From NCBI GenBank assembly GCA_013397455.1, contig VYZB01000290.1, forward strand, positions 865,316 to 929,315: a stretch of DNA of 64,000 bases, in the 5' to 3' direction. Below, piece by piece: positions 10,769 through 25,680 of this stretch. Both the position numbers and the translations under genes were made by a program. Below the pieces are notes generated by a model, which saw only the letters and a program-made list of their open reading frames with translations, was not told the origin of the DNA and made no database searches. Numbering within the stretch: position 1 is the stretch's first letter; every line of letters starts with the position of its first letter. Source of the stretch: Crotophaga sulcirostris. Taxonomy: Eukaryota > Chordata > Aves > Cuculiformes > Crotophagidae.

Positions 10769-13700
10769 TTGGAAGATTTAACTAATATAACTAGCCCCTT
10801 AAATTTTCAGTGTCTGCAAATGGAAAATCAGTGTTCCTGCAGTTGTAGTCCTTAAACTCAGAGGAATGGGCAGCCAAAGAGTTACAAGAGATGGTGAATA
10901 AAAAACCAGCAGCTAGAAGGAGGGTGATTAGTAGGAACAGTGTTGGTAGCAACTGTGGAAAAACTAGACACAGGTGCTAGTTCTGGGAAAAGCACACTGG
11001 AGCAGACTTGGGAGACAGTAGTGCAGCCAAGTTGTGTTTCTGCTGCAGAGGTCTCCCATGGAAGACTGACCCTGAACTGTCAGAAACCTGCGGAGTGAAA
11101 GGCAGGTGAATGACAGGGCCCATATAGAGGAGAGTCCTTGGGAGTCTTTGTCCCAAGAAAGCTATTCCTAGTTTCGAAATTCCAAAACTGTTATGAGAAA
11201 TGACAACTATTTTTAATTGATTATGACATGCTGAAAGCACACTTAATAGGATGAGAATAATCAGCACAGCTGCTTGGGTGACACAAAACGCAGAGAAACC
11301 ATTTTGATCCTATCTCACAGAATGTGTTCTGTGTCACTTACATGGTATGATCACAGCTACCCAGGCTACTTTCTTGGGATATCTTTGGTGTTTAATTACC
11401 CTGTCAATTACAGTTAGAGGTATTAATGGGGCAGTGAAATGATACAGATTGCTCATGGATTCTGTCCTCTACTTGTTTGCATTCATCAATCTTGAAAGAG
11501 GAGGACCTTACACATTGTCTTGACATGGATGCTAATAACCCTACAATAAGAGATTCACTGCATCAAATAAATAGGTGCCAACAGCCATGAAGAGAACAAG
11601 CTGAGATAATGGCACAATGCAGTCCAGTAATGAAGAGGTGGAGACTGTAGGCTCCTGGCTAGGGCAGAGCACTCCATTATTTTTCAAGGATAAATGGATT
11701 TAACCAGTGAATGTAAAAGCATTTAAGAAGAGGGGACTGATGACAAAACCAGCCATGTCTGAAGAAATGGAGCAGGACAAAAGTGCATTGTATCAACATA
11801 TGCTCTACGAAGCTATAGAAATCATTTAAAAATGAGTATTGAGTAAATGGAAGTAATTTCCAACTGAATCCTGAACTAGGATAAATCAGAGAAGAATTCT
11901 TAAAGTATATGAAGTTATGTTGACTTGCATCTCCTGAAAATATAAAGAACCAGACTAAGTCTTATGTTCATGTGCAAAGCTTTATGGATCAGTGGTTTTG
12001 TTTTCAAATTATCTGGATTAAGATAGACAGAGTGTAAAAATGAGAAATATTATTAATATTGTATGCCATAGGCTATATCATCTTGTATTAAATGTACATG
12101 GTTTTGTGCAGGCCAGTCCTTCCTTAGTGCTTCCAGCATCTTTAGTGGAGCAAATGCCTACGGTATCGCTGGGAGTTTAAACTACATTGGTTTTCACGGT
12201 AAAGTAAAACATGCATGAAGTCCGTACACTTCTAGATTATTTCTTTGTGTGACTTGTAGAAGTCATATCATGCTGTGATTTTAATGAGTACTATCTTCAC
12301 ATGTTCTTACTCCTGGAAGACCTTTATGGCCTTGCTGTGTAAACTTATTCCCTCAATTAGTTTTATACACAAAATAGAACTATTTCTGAGAAATGGGGTT
12401 CTAAGATCTCAGTGGATGTATTTGGGTGGAGACAAAAAACTATAAGCAGTTGATGCTGCTAGTAACATCAATAATAAAATGGAGAGAATTCTAAAATTCA
12501 ATGAAGTCATTGTTTCTGCTTTCAGTTTATAGTTTATGATTTTTCAGATTGGACAAAATAATACACTATTCGCTTTTATTTTCAATCAGTTTCTTGTGCC
12601 AGTTTTAATGCACAATATTTCAGCACTTCAACTAAAAACACTGAAGTAAGAATGATAAGAATTCACACCATGGAGTTACCGCTACATAAAATCATTAGGT
12701 TTTACAATCACTGTAAAAAATACATTCATTCCCTCTCCAAAAGTTTAGGACCTAAGCTACCTGTCAGCAGTCCCTTTAAGAATTGTAATTTTCCTAATGG
12801 CCCATAATATCAGTACAAGTTCCCTCACAGACCAAGGGCAGCAGATCAGTTTAAGAGCATAGATTCTCTGAGCTAAGGTTAACAGCCCTCTGTGTTTATT
12901 TCAGGAAGACCTTCCTGATTGTTAGAGATGCTTCTCTCTGGGCTATGGTAAAAACATTATAAGCCTTCAGAGGGAAGGCCATTTGGGACAGTTGTAGACA
13001 CTGACAGAATACATATTAAGCTAGTATTTGTTGCATATGCAACAACTTGAGTCTAAGAGTAGACTTTACGCCCTCGCACTTTAAATTGTTCAAACTGATA
13101 TATTGAAATTCCTCGTAGATTTTTTCTTGAATGTCTTTTCCCTATTCCCCTTTCCGTCCTCGCTTTAGAAATATCTAGCATAGCATCTTAACTTCCCTAG
13201 TTTCTGCTGGGGGGCTCTTTGGAGATCTCGAAAGAGAGGTCACAAGCTCCAGACTCCAGGAATCTCTGTAGATGGAATAAAGCACTCTGCTCTCACGTGT
13301 TACAGAGCCATATCCTATGCCACAGTTCTGCATAGTGAGATTGCCATCTCACTTGTTTACAGGGCTGGTGCCTTAGCAGGACCTCATACTAAGGACCCAG
13401 AGCCTTGCTCACCACCAACACCTTCCCTCCTTCAGCTCCTTCCTGTTCAGCTCATCTGGCCCAAGCATCATGAAGTCTGGTAGAGCTAAAAAAAAAAGAA
13501 ATTTACCTTGTTACCTTTCCAGTTCCTGTAGTGGACCACAGCAAAGGACAGTCTGCTCGTGTAGAATAAGATCTGGAATATTCAAATCCCATCAGAAAAA
13601 GTATTGTACACTGCTCTGCTATTGATTTGCTGGCTTACTGTTACTCCTTGTTTCTTGCATTGTAGAAGTCAGTAACAGCTGGAAAGAATCTAGAAATTCA

Positions 13701-16700
13701 GGATTCATTAGGATTCATCACCGGCCTCTGTGTCATTAGTGTACTAGCCCTTGGGCTACTACATTTTTCTGCAACTAGCCGTATCCAACTAGCAATGATC
13801 AGTATCATTGGTCTGCTTCACAATAATCAATTAGAAAACACAGAGCCACCAAATTTTGTGATGGGCAACAGGTTGATGGGAGCTGGGAGACTTCTGTTTT
13901 CTCTGTCTCCTGCCTCCAGTCAGTCTCAGCGTTTCAGAGGATAAGAACTTTTCCCTTTGAGGCAGCACTTCATGAAGGAGCTGCATGACCGGATGGTATT
14001 AAAGGCCTTTATGCTGTCCACCCCATCTGTTTAAGGGTAAAGCTTCTTTTACTCAGTACAGTTGCTCACTTTCAAGTACTCTCCCAAGCTACTTCATTTC
14101 CTGAAGGAAACTGTCTCTCCCTGCCTTTAATCATGTACACAAAAGGACCTCTTTTACTCCTCGAAGCTACTTCTTTCTGGGATTCCTGGATCTTTTTGCT
14201 CTTGCATACAGAGCAACTCTGTTACTCTTGGAGTTTTTTTACCATAACAGATAAGATGCAGGTGGTAGGAAGAAGAGGATGATGGTTTACTTCTATGTCC
14301 TCTCTTCTCCTCTCATTAAAATGGAAAAACTGTTCTGTTAGTATCTTACCTACTCTAGAGAGGTGAAGGAGGTAGGCCGGACCAAGGCAAAGGCTACAAC
14401 TTTTGATGGGCAGCACAGAAAGGGGCTTGGATGCCAAAGCAAGGGCAGAGCATGTTTGATGTAGCATACATTTTGAATCTAGACACTTCCCTGGCATTGG
14501 AATATCACTCTTGACTAATCTTCTGTCTATTCCCAAAGCCTCACCCACACACCTGCATGTGCCTTTATTTCTGTTTTGCCTCAGTTCAATAAGCACCTGC
14601 TATCAAGACATCAAAGAAAACAATAGCAACTGAATAATGTTAGCACTTGATGTTACAGAAATAAAATAAAATATCTGAAGCAGAATAAAGCCATAAGATA
14701 AATGTCTTCAGAGTCAGAAAAAAGAATGTCATGGCTTTAACCTGTTTACATGGAAGTATTTTCTCTGGTGGGATAATCAAAGTTTCAAAGATCTTGTCCT
14801 ATGTAATATCAAATCCTATTACTATTCAGCAAGGGAAAAGCTATTCCCTTAAAATCAAGGTTCTTTTTAAGAGCTTCCAGCAGGAAAAAGCTTGTATTGT
14901 GTGCACAAGCACACACAGAAGGCATCTCAAAGGGAAATGTTAGCCTCAAATTAATTTCTGTCAGATTTGATTGAAAAACTCACACATATCAGTCCATTGG
15001 AGGTTTGTGACCTGACTCTGCCTGACTGGGATTTGGTAATCAAATAGAGACTCCTACAATACATTTATCAGTTTTGCTGTAGCCAAGAAATATAGCTGTA
15101 AAAAGTGTGTAACAACAGTAAAATTAGAACAACGAGATTTTTTTAAATTATCACTGTGTAGCTTCATTTTTTCATTAACTAATAGAGTGTCCATAATTAG
15201 AAAAAAGCAAAATACAAGTAAAACTAATTTTAAAATGTTATGCTAATATTATTACACCATGTCTGAACCAGGTTTTATTCTTACAGTGTAATGCACTTGA
15301 ATGGATTTTTCCTGTCAAGCCAAGGTCAGATCCTTAATTTCTTGTGCACTTGTTGCTGGCCACTATTGCAGCTACTCCAAAAACAGGCAAGACCTCCATC
15401 TGCTCTCATGTGGCAAGTTCTGAAAACCTGTGCCATTAATCCTTCACTCAAATTCTCAAACAACTCCTTAACTTTCTCAAATTCTGTCTCAGTTTCTTAC
15501 TTTTAGAACTTTAATATATAAAAAAGAAATAATAAAAAAATAAAATCAGTCCCTTGAGAAAAGGTTGCATTTTGCAACCGCATCTAATAAAAATTAGGTT
15601 CCCAAATGTAAAGGCAGCATTTACAGATGTGTAAATGCATTGCCACATAGCTGACACTAGACTAGATCCAGCCAAACTCCTAGTTGTGCTGGAAGCCTCA
15701 CAGAGAACTGCAGAAGCATCGTTCTTTTGACACAATAAAATACAGAATATACATCTGCTGTCAGCCATTCAAAACAAGAATCTCAAATTTTATGGCTATT
15801 TATATCAGAATTGCACAACATTTTGAACTTTGGACTCATTATATCACTTATAAGACACAATTAAGACACAACTTCTGGTCCAAATTGCTTACTATTTAAA
15901 GAAACAGTGGAAAAAAGGAAAGACATTCACTCAAATGGAACTGACTGAGGCAGCTGTGAGAATATCTTATTAGCTGGATCTATCTTCAGAAATTTTATTT
16001 AGTGTATATTATATCTCATTTAAACTTTCTTTAAAGGATCTTTAAATGAAGGAGTCTAGGAAGAAAGTCAAGTGGGTTATAGGAAACTAAGGGGAGGGAG
16101 AAGAAAAAAATGAAAAAAACTTAATCAGAACAGATGGTAGGAAGCAAGAAGGCAAAGAAATAGGACATGGGCAGCTGAACAATTGAGGGAATGGGAGCTG
16201 GACAGGAAGAAAAGGAGCAACAGCAGTCATTGGCAATAGAAGGTGAAAGATTGGAGGCTGAGAGAGAACGTCCAAGTTCCAGAGCTAAGAATATGATCAA
16301 CTCAGGAAGATTCCCAGATTTCTTCCAGAGCTTCTGTGTAGAGGGTAATGAGTCTGCTAGATCTTATGTTGCTTAAGTTCAGCATGGACAAGAGGATCAG
16401 CAAGAAATGAAAAGGCCTGACTCTTGAAAAGTGAATGGTAGATATTTGGTACAGGAATTGAGTTAATTGCCCTTATATTTGTTCCTCCAAATAATATTCC
16501 AAGCTTCTGGGGACTGATGAGGAAAAACCAGTTGTTTGGACTCTGGTGACACTAGTGCAACAGAAACATCATCTACCTGCTATCCCTGCCTCCATAATGT
16601 ACATCTCCATGAAAATGGCATGTTAAAAATTAGTAGACTGCTTATTTCCTCTATTTTTATATGATTTTCTCAATCTAATAAAGGAGGTGAATGAGGAGAG

Positions 16701-19700
16701 GGACACCATCAGAAGTTGACTTGTACACTGAACGAAAACAAAATAAAAATTACAAGAACTGAGACAGTAGCACTGCAACCAAACATCCAAGTTTCCAGCT
16801 GCTCAAGGCTTGCTGAAAATTTTGGGTTTCATTCCCTACTGTCTCAGTTCATGTGTTCTCATTTCATCTGAAGCATTGTAGAATACCACCATTTTGATTT
16901 GTTGTAACATTTTCCATTGTATATCCCTCTTTTATCTTCTTTATCTACCAACCAGATAACAGTGTATTTTTAAGAGGCATCTCCATTAAGGTATTGACTA
17001 AGTGGCTCCCAAGTCACAAGTCACTGAAACAAGAAGATAGGTAAAGTAGTTATTGATGTTTTCTGCTGCCTTGGTAGCTGACAGTATTCCCAACTATTTT
17101 TGGAGGAGAAGGAAAAGAGGGAGCATAAAAATAACAGAATAGGGTCACTTCAGAATCTATCTGCAGTCAATTGCTGTCACTTTCCAGTCCCAAAAAATAC
17201 TGTGGTGCACAAAAGTATTTTCCTGGCTATCATACCTTCACAACTCATCACATTCTTTAAAAGGGATTGAAGTTGCAATGCCTGTGATTTTAGTATGAAT
17301 GATCTTTGAGGAATTATGGTGGATACAACTGAGTACCAATAAACATTAATGTTTTCATGGAGTAAGATCTCTTAAGGACCAGATTCCAGAGGTACGAGGT
17401 AAAGCAGGAGTGAGGCCAGATGAGACTAAAAAGGGATAGAACAGGACAAGGGAAGATCAAAACCATGCATAATGGGGACAGCTTGAACTGAGTGGTTGGT
17501 CACTGTTGCTTACAAGACATGAGCTCAAGAAAAGCAAGTAGCACAGTCAAGTAACACAGTTCAAACACACAGAGCTACTTTAAAAGAGAGCATGTAACTA
17601 AATTAAGGCACTCATTGCCACACGATTTCATGAAAGACAAAGCTACAAGATGATGAGTAGGGAACACAGTGGTCTGGTTCTTCATTATAGGAAATCTGCA
17701 GGATCACTTTATGTGTACCTTATTTTTATAGCATTTTGCTAAATACCTAGGAGCAATCACTGTTGAAAACACCTGTGGTGTGAATTAATACGACACTTGT
17801 GTTCTTGAGGAAGACAAAACGGCCCATAGACAAATGTAATTGCCAAGTCTTGAAATCATTGGTTTTGCTTAAAATTCCAGTTCCAGGAGTCTTTATTGCA
17901 TAGGAATATCAGATTTCATCTAAAAACTTAAACTTCTAATACTGGTGTGTATAGAAAAAGCTATATGTGCTATATGGCCTGAAAAAGAAATGAGAGAAAA
18001 TAACCTCATGTGTATTTAATTTCTGTAAATTAAGGCAATCTTATAGTCCTGGTTCATGATTTTGGAACACTATGGGGACTTGTAGTTTTGTTCATGTTTC
18101 AGACTTATCAGTATAATAAATACGTTCTATTAGGCAGAATATTATCAGGAAAAATATATAAAACATATTTCCAGCAACTGGTTATATAAAAAATTGTGGG
18201 TTTTTATTTGAGAACTTCAAGTAAATGCTGAATTCACAACTCCTATGAAAGTCTGGTCTAGGATTCTTTCATGAAGAGCCTTGTGTATAACTATCCTCAC
18301 TTTCACTGTGTATCTTGAATACCAACAATCTTATAACAGGCCAAGAAACACATAGATATTCAGGGTTTGAGCAGAAGCACAGAACTGTTCATTTAGAACT
18401 TGTAATGGTCTGGTGGACTCATGGGCAGACTGAGGGGCAGGGAGAGGAACTCAGCCCTTGTTTCCTTAACAGGATCTGTAACCTGTGTTGACAGCACTGC
18501 TAATATTAGTCCTCTGAAAGATGGGCTGCTAATGACTGAATTTCAAACACTGCAGCTTTGTAAGTCTCCTGGAGTAGAAAAGAACTCTGCTTGGGATCAG
18601 AAAAAAATGCTGAAGGGGGTAAGATGGGGTGGTTTCTTTGTTTGTGTAATTTAATGCTTTGGAAGACAAAGAAGAAGACAGTATTGGCACCACTTAAGGA
18701 ACAACAAGCTGTAACCCACTTTCTAGCTACTTTACAGGTTATTTTAAAAAATATCCCAACATTACACAGTGTAATAAATAAAGAAGGAGACTGCACAGAT
18801 GATCTTTTCTAAAATTTCGGTTCCAGTCCTGCCCTTAGACAAGGGTTAAAGCAAACTGCAGCTATACAGTCTAGTTACTGTCCAAGACACCTGAACTGAA
18901 AGATGGGATTTGTGATCACAGTCAGCATTGAACCAGTTAAAAGCTTTGAATCTAATCATGCCAGTTCCTTGGGAAAGATTTCAGTAATACAAAAGCAAAA
19001 CAGACCAAGGACAGTAAAATAATATGCCTCTTGACTGTATATTGCTGTCTTGACTGCAGTACTTAAGTATTGGCAGAAAGTCAGCTAAAGCAACAATTCA
19101 AAACTCAAAAGCTTGACTGACGTTGAAATTGCAAAAACCATAAAGTGAAAACATCAGGACTTTTGTTTTCTAATTTTTACCAGCATTAGTGAAATATATT
19201 CACTTTCAGTTACAGGATTTCAGCTTTACTGAGTGTGAAATCTATGTTAATTTGTTCATTTAGTTGTACTTTTTTTTGACTTTTCAGTAATTTTTTTGAT
19301 GGTCTTTAAGTGAACAAGTTTCTATGCTTGCAAGATAAAGTAATTATTTTCATCACAAAAAGATAAATGGCAGACGAAAAATTTAAATACTCTCTTTCTA
19401 AAGGCAGAACAACTATCTCATATAATTGCTTCTTATCTTTGTAAGAGTTTAACAGCAAGATTCAGAATTATTTTAGTTTTTTCACATTCTAGAATCTGTT
19501 TAGAGGTTGCAGAAAACATCATTATCGGCACTGCACCAGTTCTGCTTTTAGTACAGAGTATAGCAAGGGAAAAAAGGATTATAAAATGGGTGTCTGAAGT
19601 GAAATTGCAAATGGTTAAATAGAAAGTTTCCATTGGCACTTCAGGAAAAGAATCATGATCTTTTCTGTCCTGTGTACAACACCCATCTTTTAGCTTTAGA

Positions 19701-22700
19701 AGACTCTTAGTTTTAGTGACTACCCTGGTTGCTTCCATAGTATAATAGTGGATTTCATTTTATTGCTTCTTGTTTTCAGAATTTTGGCTTTTCTGTTCCT
19801 GTTCCTGTGTTTGTTTAGCACATACAAACTACAGTGTCATCAGTGACATCCTGCAATAAAGCTGGGTTTGCAGATATATAGGAGTAATACCATCCCTTCT
19901 TTCAAATATGGCCTTCAATTCTCACAGTAGTCCATGTCCAGAGATCTTGTTCCTGGCACCATCTTACTAAAGTTAATATTTCAGGTTTTTTTTCACAGAG
20001 TTTGAGTGTATCACCACATAAGCATTTAGACAGATACAGCCTAAAGCTGAAGCCAATATAAATTCAACATCTCATGGTAGTTCAGATTGATGTGCACAGT
20101 TAGCCACCCAACTGGTCAGTGTGATCTTTTCACTTAGACGTGGTCTCCTCACTCCTGTGTTTCCTGAAGCCTTTTGAGTAATGATCAACGAAAGAATATG
20201 GCATCTTCTGCTCTTCTGAAAAGGGGAGAAAGCATATTGCTGGCTTATTGGAACAATACTTTCTACAAAGACTTTCTGCTTCTTCAGCAATGTAGTAAGA
20301 GCTTATGCTCCAGTAAAGATACTTTATTCAACATACCATCGGCTCACCTGCTGACAAAAGTCAGCAGAGCTGGCTTGATGTAGAGCACAACAGATGGAAC
20401 ACAGGCTGCTGCCTACAGTTGCCAGGATTGTGCTCTCATTTTGTTGCAACTGAAAGACAAAATAGAGTACTCTATCTATAAATTGCTAAGATCTATGGGT
20501 AAAGAGTTCTGTAGAAATGCCTCTAGATAAACAATGATGTTATTTTAATTCAGTTGCCATTAGCCACCATCTGTTTTCATAATTTATCTGCACTGCAATG
20601 TTACCCTAGTGAGACTCCCTGCTAGTCAGTAGAGCTGCAGAGCTGTTCCTTCTCTCCAATCTAAAATATCAAAGGGCCAAAGAGATATGGCACCAGAAAA
20701 GTTATTTAAAATAAATTAACAAATCAGGCATGAATTTTAGAAGTATCTTTCTATAAATTGCAGCATTTCTATGCATGAAAGCTTAAATTGCATTTTGCAA
20801 TGGTGGAGAAAAGAATGCAATTTAGAAAATTCACAAAATCTACCTCATCCAATTGTATTGGGAGTTTTTGAGTAGAAGAAGAGCAGAAGGCAGTCACACA
20901 AAGGTAGAAATTTAGTGCATAATTTAGTTGTTTGTTTTACTTAGGTTAAAAACACAAGTTAAAACATTAGTCAGAGTGGAACTGGATAGGACTTGTTTCT
21001 ATTCACTTCAGTGGACTTCAGATCAGACCCAAAGAAAAGACCTAACTTGGTAGTGTTACTTGACTAACAATCATAAAAAAGACTACTACAGCATGATGTA
21101 GAAGTAGAGATTCTGGTCCTTGAGCAGCAAAAGCATAAACCTTCCCAGAATCTCACATCTGACCTTCTGTGTGCTCAAGAATACACATCTGGATTTTGTT
21201 ACTCTGGAACACAGTCCTCCCTGCACTTGCCAGATCTTGGTGAGAAGGAGTAGACTGAATGGTCCAGAAAGCCATGAGGTGGGGGGGAAGGGGGAAGAGG
21301 TTGGAGAGTGGTTGGGGATTTTGCCTTCAGCCCTGAGCGAGGCAGTGAGAAATAACCTCTGGAAGCTCTACTAACCTGTGTATGTGTCGACATTTTCTGT
21401 GTATGTTGAAACCAGAACATAAATACCGAAGGGCATTTGGCTACAGAATAAACTTTTTCTTCGGCTAGTGAGCTCCCCCACTCCCTTTCAAGAACCTCCT
21501 ATGCATACACAATTTTCTTCTGGGAAAAAAAAGATATTAATAGTTTTTAGAATAGCTATTCCATAACATCTATTTCAGAAATATCTAAGTTTAGAAAAGC
21601 CATAGGGATGTCTTCCTCTGAGGGCCAACTCTGTGAGGTGCCAATGTCCCTTAACTGCTCAGCATGTAGGAAGGAAGCTCTTCATATGCATCTGCATTGC
21701 TCAGTCTCTGTTTAATGTACCACCAAGACATAGAAACAGCCTGTAATTTCTGAGAAGCTGAAACAACAGAAGCTTCCTGTGGTCCCGTATTAACGTTTCA
21801 GAGAGAAAAGCTGCAGGTGGATGTTCACTCATTGCCCATTCTCATTCTCCAGCATGTGCCTGTATCAGTTATCCTATACACCTCTGTCGGCTGGAGATTT
21901 CCTGCTATTGAACTTGACCTTGGAAGGTACTTTGTACACTGTTTTGCTTGGAAGAGAGGTCTTAGAAGAAAACATAGATGCTAATCTCAGTAAGCTTGTA
22001 TTTTAGGTATTCATTCACTAGCAGACACGATTTTGTGGGTTAGAAGAAAACTTCCAAAGGATAACAGTGGTGTTTATTACACATTGTTGTGATCAGTTTA
22101 ATGCTAGAAGTAGTAGTCTTTATGTGAGCAGAAATAAAGCAAGCAGGATGCAGCAGGAAAACAGGAAAAAAACATAATTATGACTGTGGCTATAATGGAA
22201 CCTATGACCACCTGGCTAATAAAACCACATGTTTGCAGCAGATGCAGTACAAATGTAAGTGTAAGGAGCATATAAGAAAAAAAACTGGGTTTTCTATAGT
22301 AGTGCTGCATAGAGCTATAGGAGCTTTAACCTTCATAGTGCTAAGGGCCTTCCACTTGCATTTCCTGAGCCTTGTTTATTACAAGATCAGAAACTTAATT
22401 TTTGATCCATTAACCTTGATGTACATAATTTGTTTTGTCAGTATTGCAGACAAGTGAATCTGGCATGTGACACAGAAAGCATCGTATAAAGGATTCTGGT
22501 ATTATCTCTTCTTTTGTAAATTTTAGGAGCACGATGTTCCCTAAGATATCTATTGATATCTAGATGAAACTCTTTCTCATCCATTTACTTGCCTGGGAGA
22601 ATCTATTCCACTACAGATTTAATTATATATTTAGAAAACAAGATCTGTCATTATCAGTTTTCCTTTGCTCAATCCAATGATGTGTTCAACACACCATGAA

Positions 22701-25549
22701 CAAGAATGATACTGTATATTTTGCTAACAAAGCTATTCTGCCCCTGACATTAATGTTCGAGATACTTACTTTCTCCCTGATCATTTATTCAAGCTCTAAA
22801 AAATTAAGTAACCTTAAGGACCTGCAAAGTGAAAAAATAATCCACTGAGTATTTTCTTATCTTTTGTTCTGATGCAAAATCAGTTGAAATTCATGGGAAT
22901 GTCTCTAATACTTTTAAAAGCATTGGATCATGCTCTTAAACATAAGAAAAAGTGCCAAAATATTACACACAAACAATTCTGAAACAAGAATTTGAAGCAG
23001 AGAGGATTGGCCCCTAGTCTGAACTGCCTGAACTTGTAGAAGAGTTTGGATATAAAGTTGGAATGTCACATTCTTTCCTGCAGTGCCAACAACCTCCCCT
23101 TGTATTTCTGTCATCTCGGATCTCACAAAAAGAAATGCACTCATATCATTTATGTATATAATTTAAAGCAAGATTGTTCACTTTGGAAAAGAGCCCAAAC
23201 TCATTAAAAAAAATTCAACTGGCGAAGAAGAAAAAACCCCTCATTTTAACATAGCAGATACACTAGGAAAGGATGCCTAGGATCAAGTCCAGTCTCATGA
23301 TATCACATACTACTATATCATGTATTTCCAATTATATATCCATCATTATTTTACTGCAACCAGTTTTCTGGATTTAGCTTGATTAGCAGTTAAAAGTTGG
23401 CTCAGTGCAGTTAAGGACATGACTCTAATTTCAAAGTGTTTATGAGCAAGGTGAGAACTGGACTTCTACCTACTTTCACATAAGTGATGAAGTTTGTGAC
23501 ATAGGCTCTATTTAAATTGTGCACCAAACTTACGTAGGATAGTGAGCGTAGCTTGTAAGGGGATTGAGAGGCTAGTGGAGAGTGCACAGAGGACTTTGAT
23601 AACATGGGAGTGGGATGAGAGAGAACACTGAAATTTTGCAAGCATACTGGAATAGAGCCCAATTATCAAGCAATAGTTGTCTAAGTTTCTCCAAATAAGA
23701 TAAGTGACGGACATAGAAAAGAAAGTGATCATGATTTGCCATTTATTATAAAATCTTGCTTTTAGCTTGGTAGTCAAGTACAAAAGATAGCAAGAAATAT
23801 TTTATTGTAGGGTTTTTCAATAGCGTCAGCAGTTTCAAACACAGTGTTCATCATCCTGTTCTGGCCAGACCTCAAGAAACAATAAAACATCTAAGGCTCT
23901 ATTTTGATGTATGGTCTACATCTGGTTAGAGGGTATACATTTAAACCCATTGACTCGTGTTAGATCTGGAAGGAGGGCTCAGAAGAAATAGTGTTGGGCT
24001 AATACCAACAAGTCTCTAACAACCAAGGTCCTGATGGAGGTAACCTGGAGTTTTGTGCTCCTCAGAGTTTAAGCTGCTTTGTGATGCAAAATAACAACCT
24101 GGCAGGAGAAAAGGAAAGAGAATTCTGGAGAATGACCAGCTGGCATAATGGTTTTTAGATGTAAATAAATATCTCCTGATAATCTTTGCATATTTTCTAT
24201 TCTAAAAGTGAAGAAAAATAAGAAAATTGAAGAGTTAAATTATTTTTCATCACAGGAAGTTTCATAAAAATAAATGTAAAAGTTTCCATTAATCACTAGG
24301 CCTCTGAAGTGGTTAAGAAAGATATATAAATGTTCCTGTGGTGTTACACCATTTAAGAGATACCTGAACTGAAGCAGGAAGAAACTAACTGACATACACA
24401 AGATACAGGGAATATGTGGCATAGCAAGAACAGAATGTGTATTTCCTGGATCTTTGACTATAACCAGCGTGTGGATATTTCTGCTTTGCCAACAGCTAAT
24501 TCTTTCCGCTCCCAATTATATAGATACACACACATACATCCCAAGAACCTGATACGTTACAGAAAAATGTGCTGAAGACAAGTAATGCCCCATCACAGTT
24601 AATAACCTTTGAAAGCTTTAATGTGAACAATAGCATGTGTCTGTTCTGCAGATTTTTCATTAAAGTACATAGACCAATCTCAAGGAAAAAAATTAAAAAG
24701 AGATTTGAGGAAGTAATAACCCAGAGGTTAAAAAAATATTGATTAGGAAAAATATTTTCTTCATAAAGATAATATTTCTCTTTTAGCAAAAAGAAGCTGC
24801 TTAGGCTCCAGGAAAAGAAAACCAAGTATGTTCTGAAGGCATCCATTTCATTTGTTGTGAGCTTTGTTGAATAATGAGCAAAACTGTCATTCGTCTTACA
24901 ACCTTCTCTCACCTTACCTATCAGGCTGAAAGATTTAAAATTCTTCTAGGAAGTCTGTGCCACTTCATTTATTATATTGAAAAAAAAAATTAAACACCAA
25001 CTTTTAAATACTTTTAGTGGGGTTTTTTTGCAAACTAACTACATGCCCTTTGGTGCCTAATATCTTCTTAGAAGATACGACCTGGTAAATTTAGTACGGA
25101 TTACAACAGACTGCATTTACTTCTAATGAGACATAGTTTCTCCTGATCTTTTTCATCTATCTTCAGAGAAGAAAGATAAAAAAAAAAGCTTGTTTCTGTC
25201 ACAGTTTGTTCTTTGGTGTCAGGGAAACATGCTGGGTTTTTTCTTTCTCCATTTTCCAAGTTTCCACCTTGATCTTGTAAAATATTACAAATAATCCAAA
25301 TGCATATATTGCACGGCTGCTTTGTAAATTCAAACTGAATAGTCAAAGATAATGATAATGATTACTTCAGAATATATTTTTCCATCTTCGAGAAATGCAT
25401 TGGGTGGTATATTTCCAAATTTCAGGAGACTGGTAGGTGACTTGCAGACTAAGGCAAATGCAAATTAAGATAGCTGAATCAAGGGCCTTCTGAGGACTTC
25501 AAAGGGCTTTGGATCAAGCCTCAAGTTCTTAGGACTTTTCATCTCTAGT
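10769..25549. other. Long intergenic stretch, no gene recognised
   Basis: About 15 kb of AT-rich, non-coding sequence without recognisable exon, RNA gene or transposable element. Frames up to about 138 codons occur (for example minus strand 14222-14596 and 24496-24912) but lack domains, homology I recognise or splice context. G-rich runs occur near 21280-21300 and purine-rich DNA near 16087-16170. In mammals the region 5' of VPS41 leads to the divergent gene POU6F2, but I found no exon of it here. Confidence 0.55.
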
Positions 25550-25680
25550 TTTCAAAATACTTCACAACAATCAGTACATTTCATTACTTCTGTTTCATTG
25601 ATGGGGAAACTGAGGTATAGAACAGTGAAACAATTCTCCCTCTATCTTTTAGTGAATCTGTGGCACATCACAGGATAGCA
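25550..25680. repeat. MIR-like ancient SINE fragment
   Basis: A core resembling the MIR consensus is visible: AATACTTCACAACAATCA, then a degraded ATTACTTCTGTTTCATTGATGGGGAAACTGAGG(T)ATAGAACAGTGAAACAATT region across 25581-25635. The phrase GATGGGGAAACTGAGG is a hallmark of MIR-type SINEs. Flanks are too decayed to set the ends or the strand with confidence. Confidence 0.45.

Noticed and set aside
14222..14596. Minus-strand frame of 124 codons
   Set aside because: Contains no recognisable motif; likely chance.
20383..20436. GAGCACAA ... TTGTGCTC inverted repeat
   Set aside because: Only 8-base arms with a long loop; expected by chance in a window of this size.
22914..23144. Minus-strand frame with VRSEM, a string also found near the start of POU6F2, the divergent neighbour of VPS41 in mammals
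   Set aside because: Only about five residues agree; the following residues differ and no splice donor or acceptor fits. Treated as coincidence.
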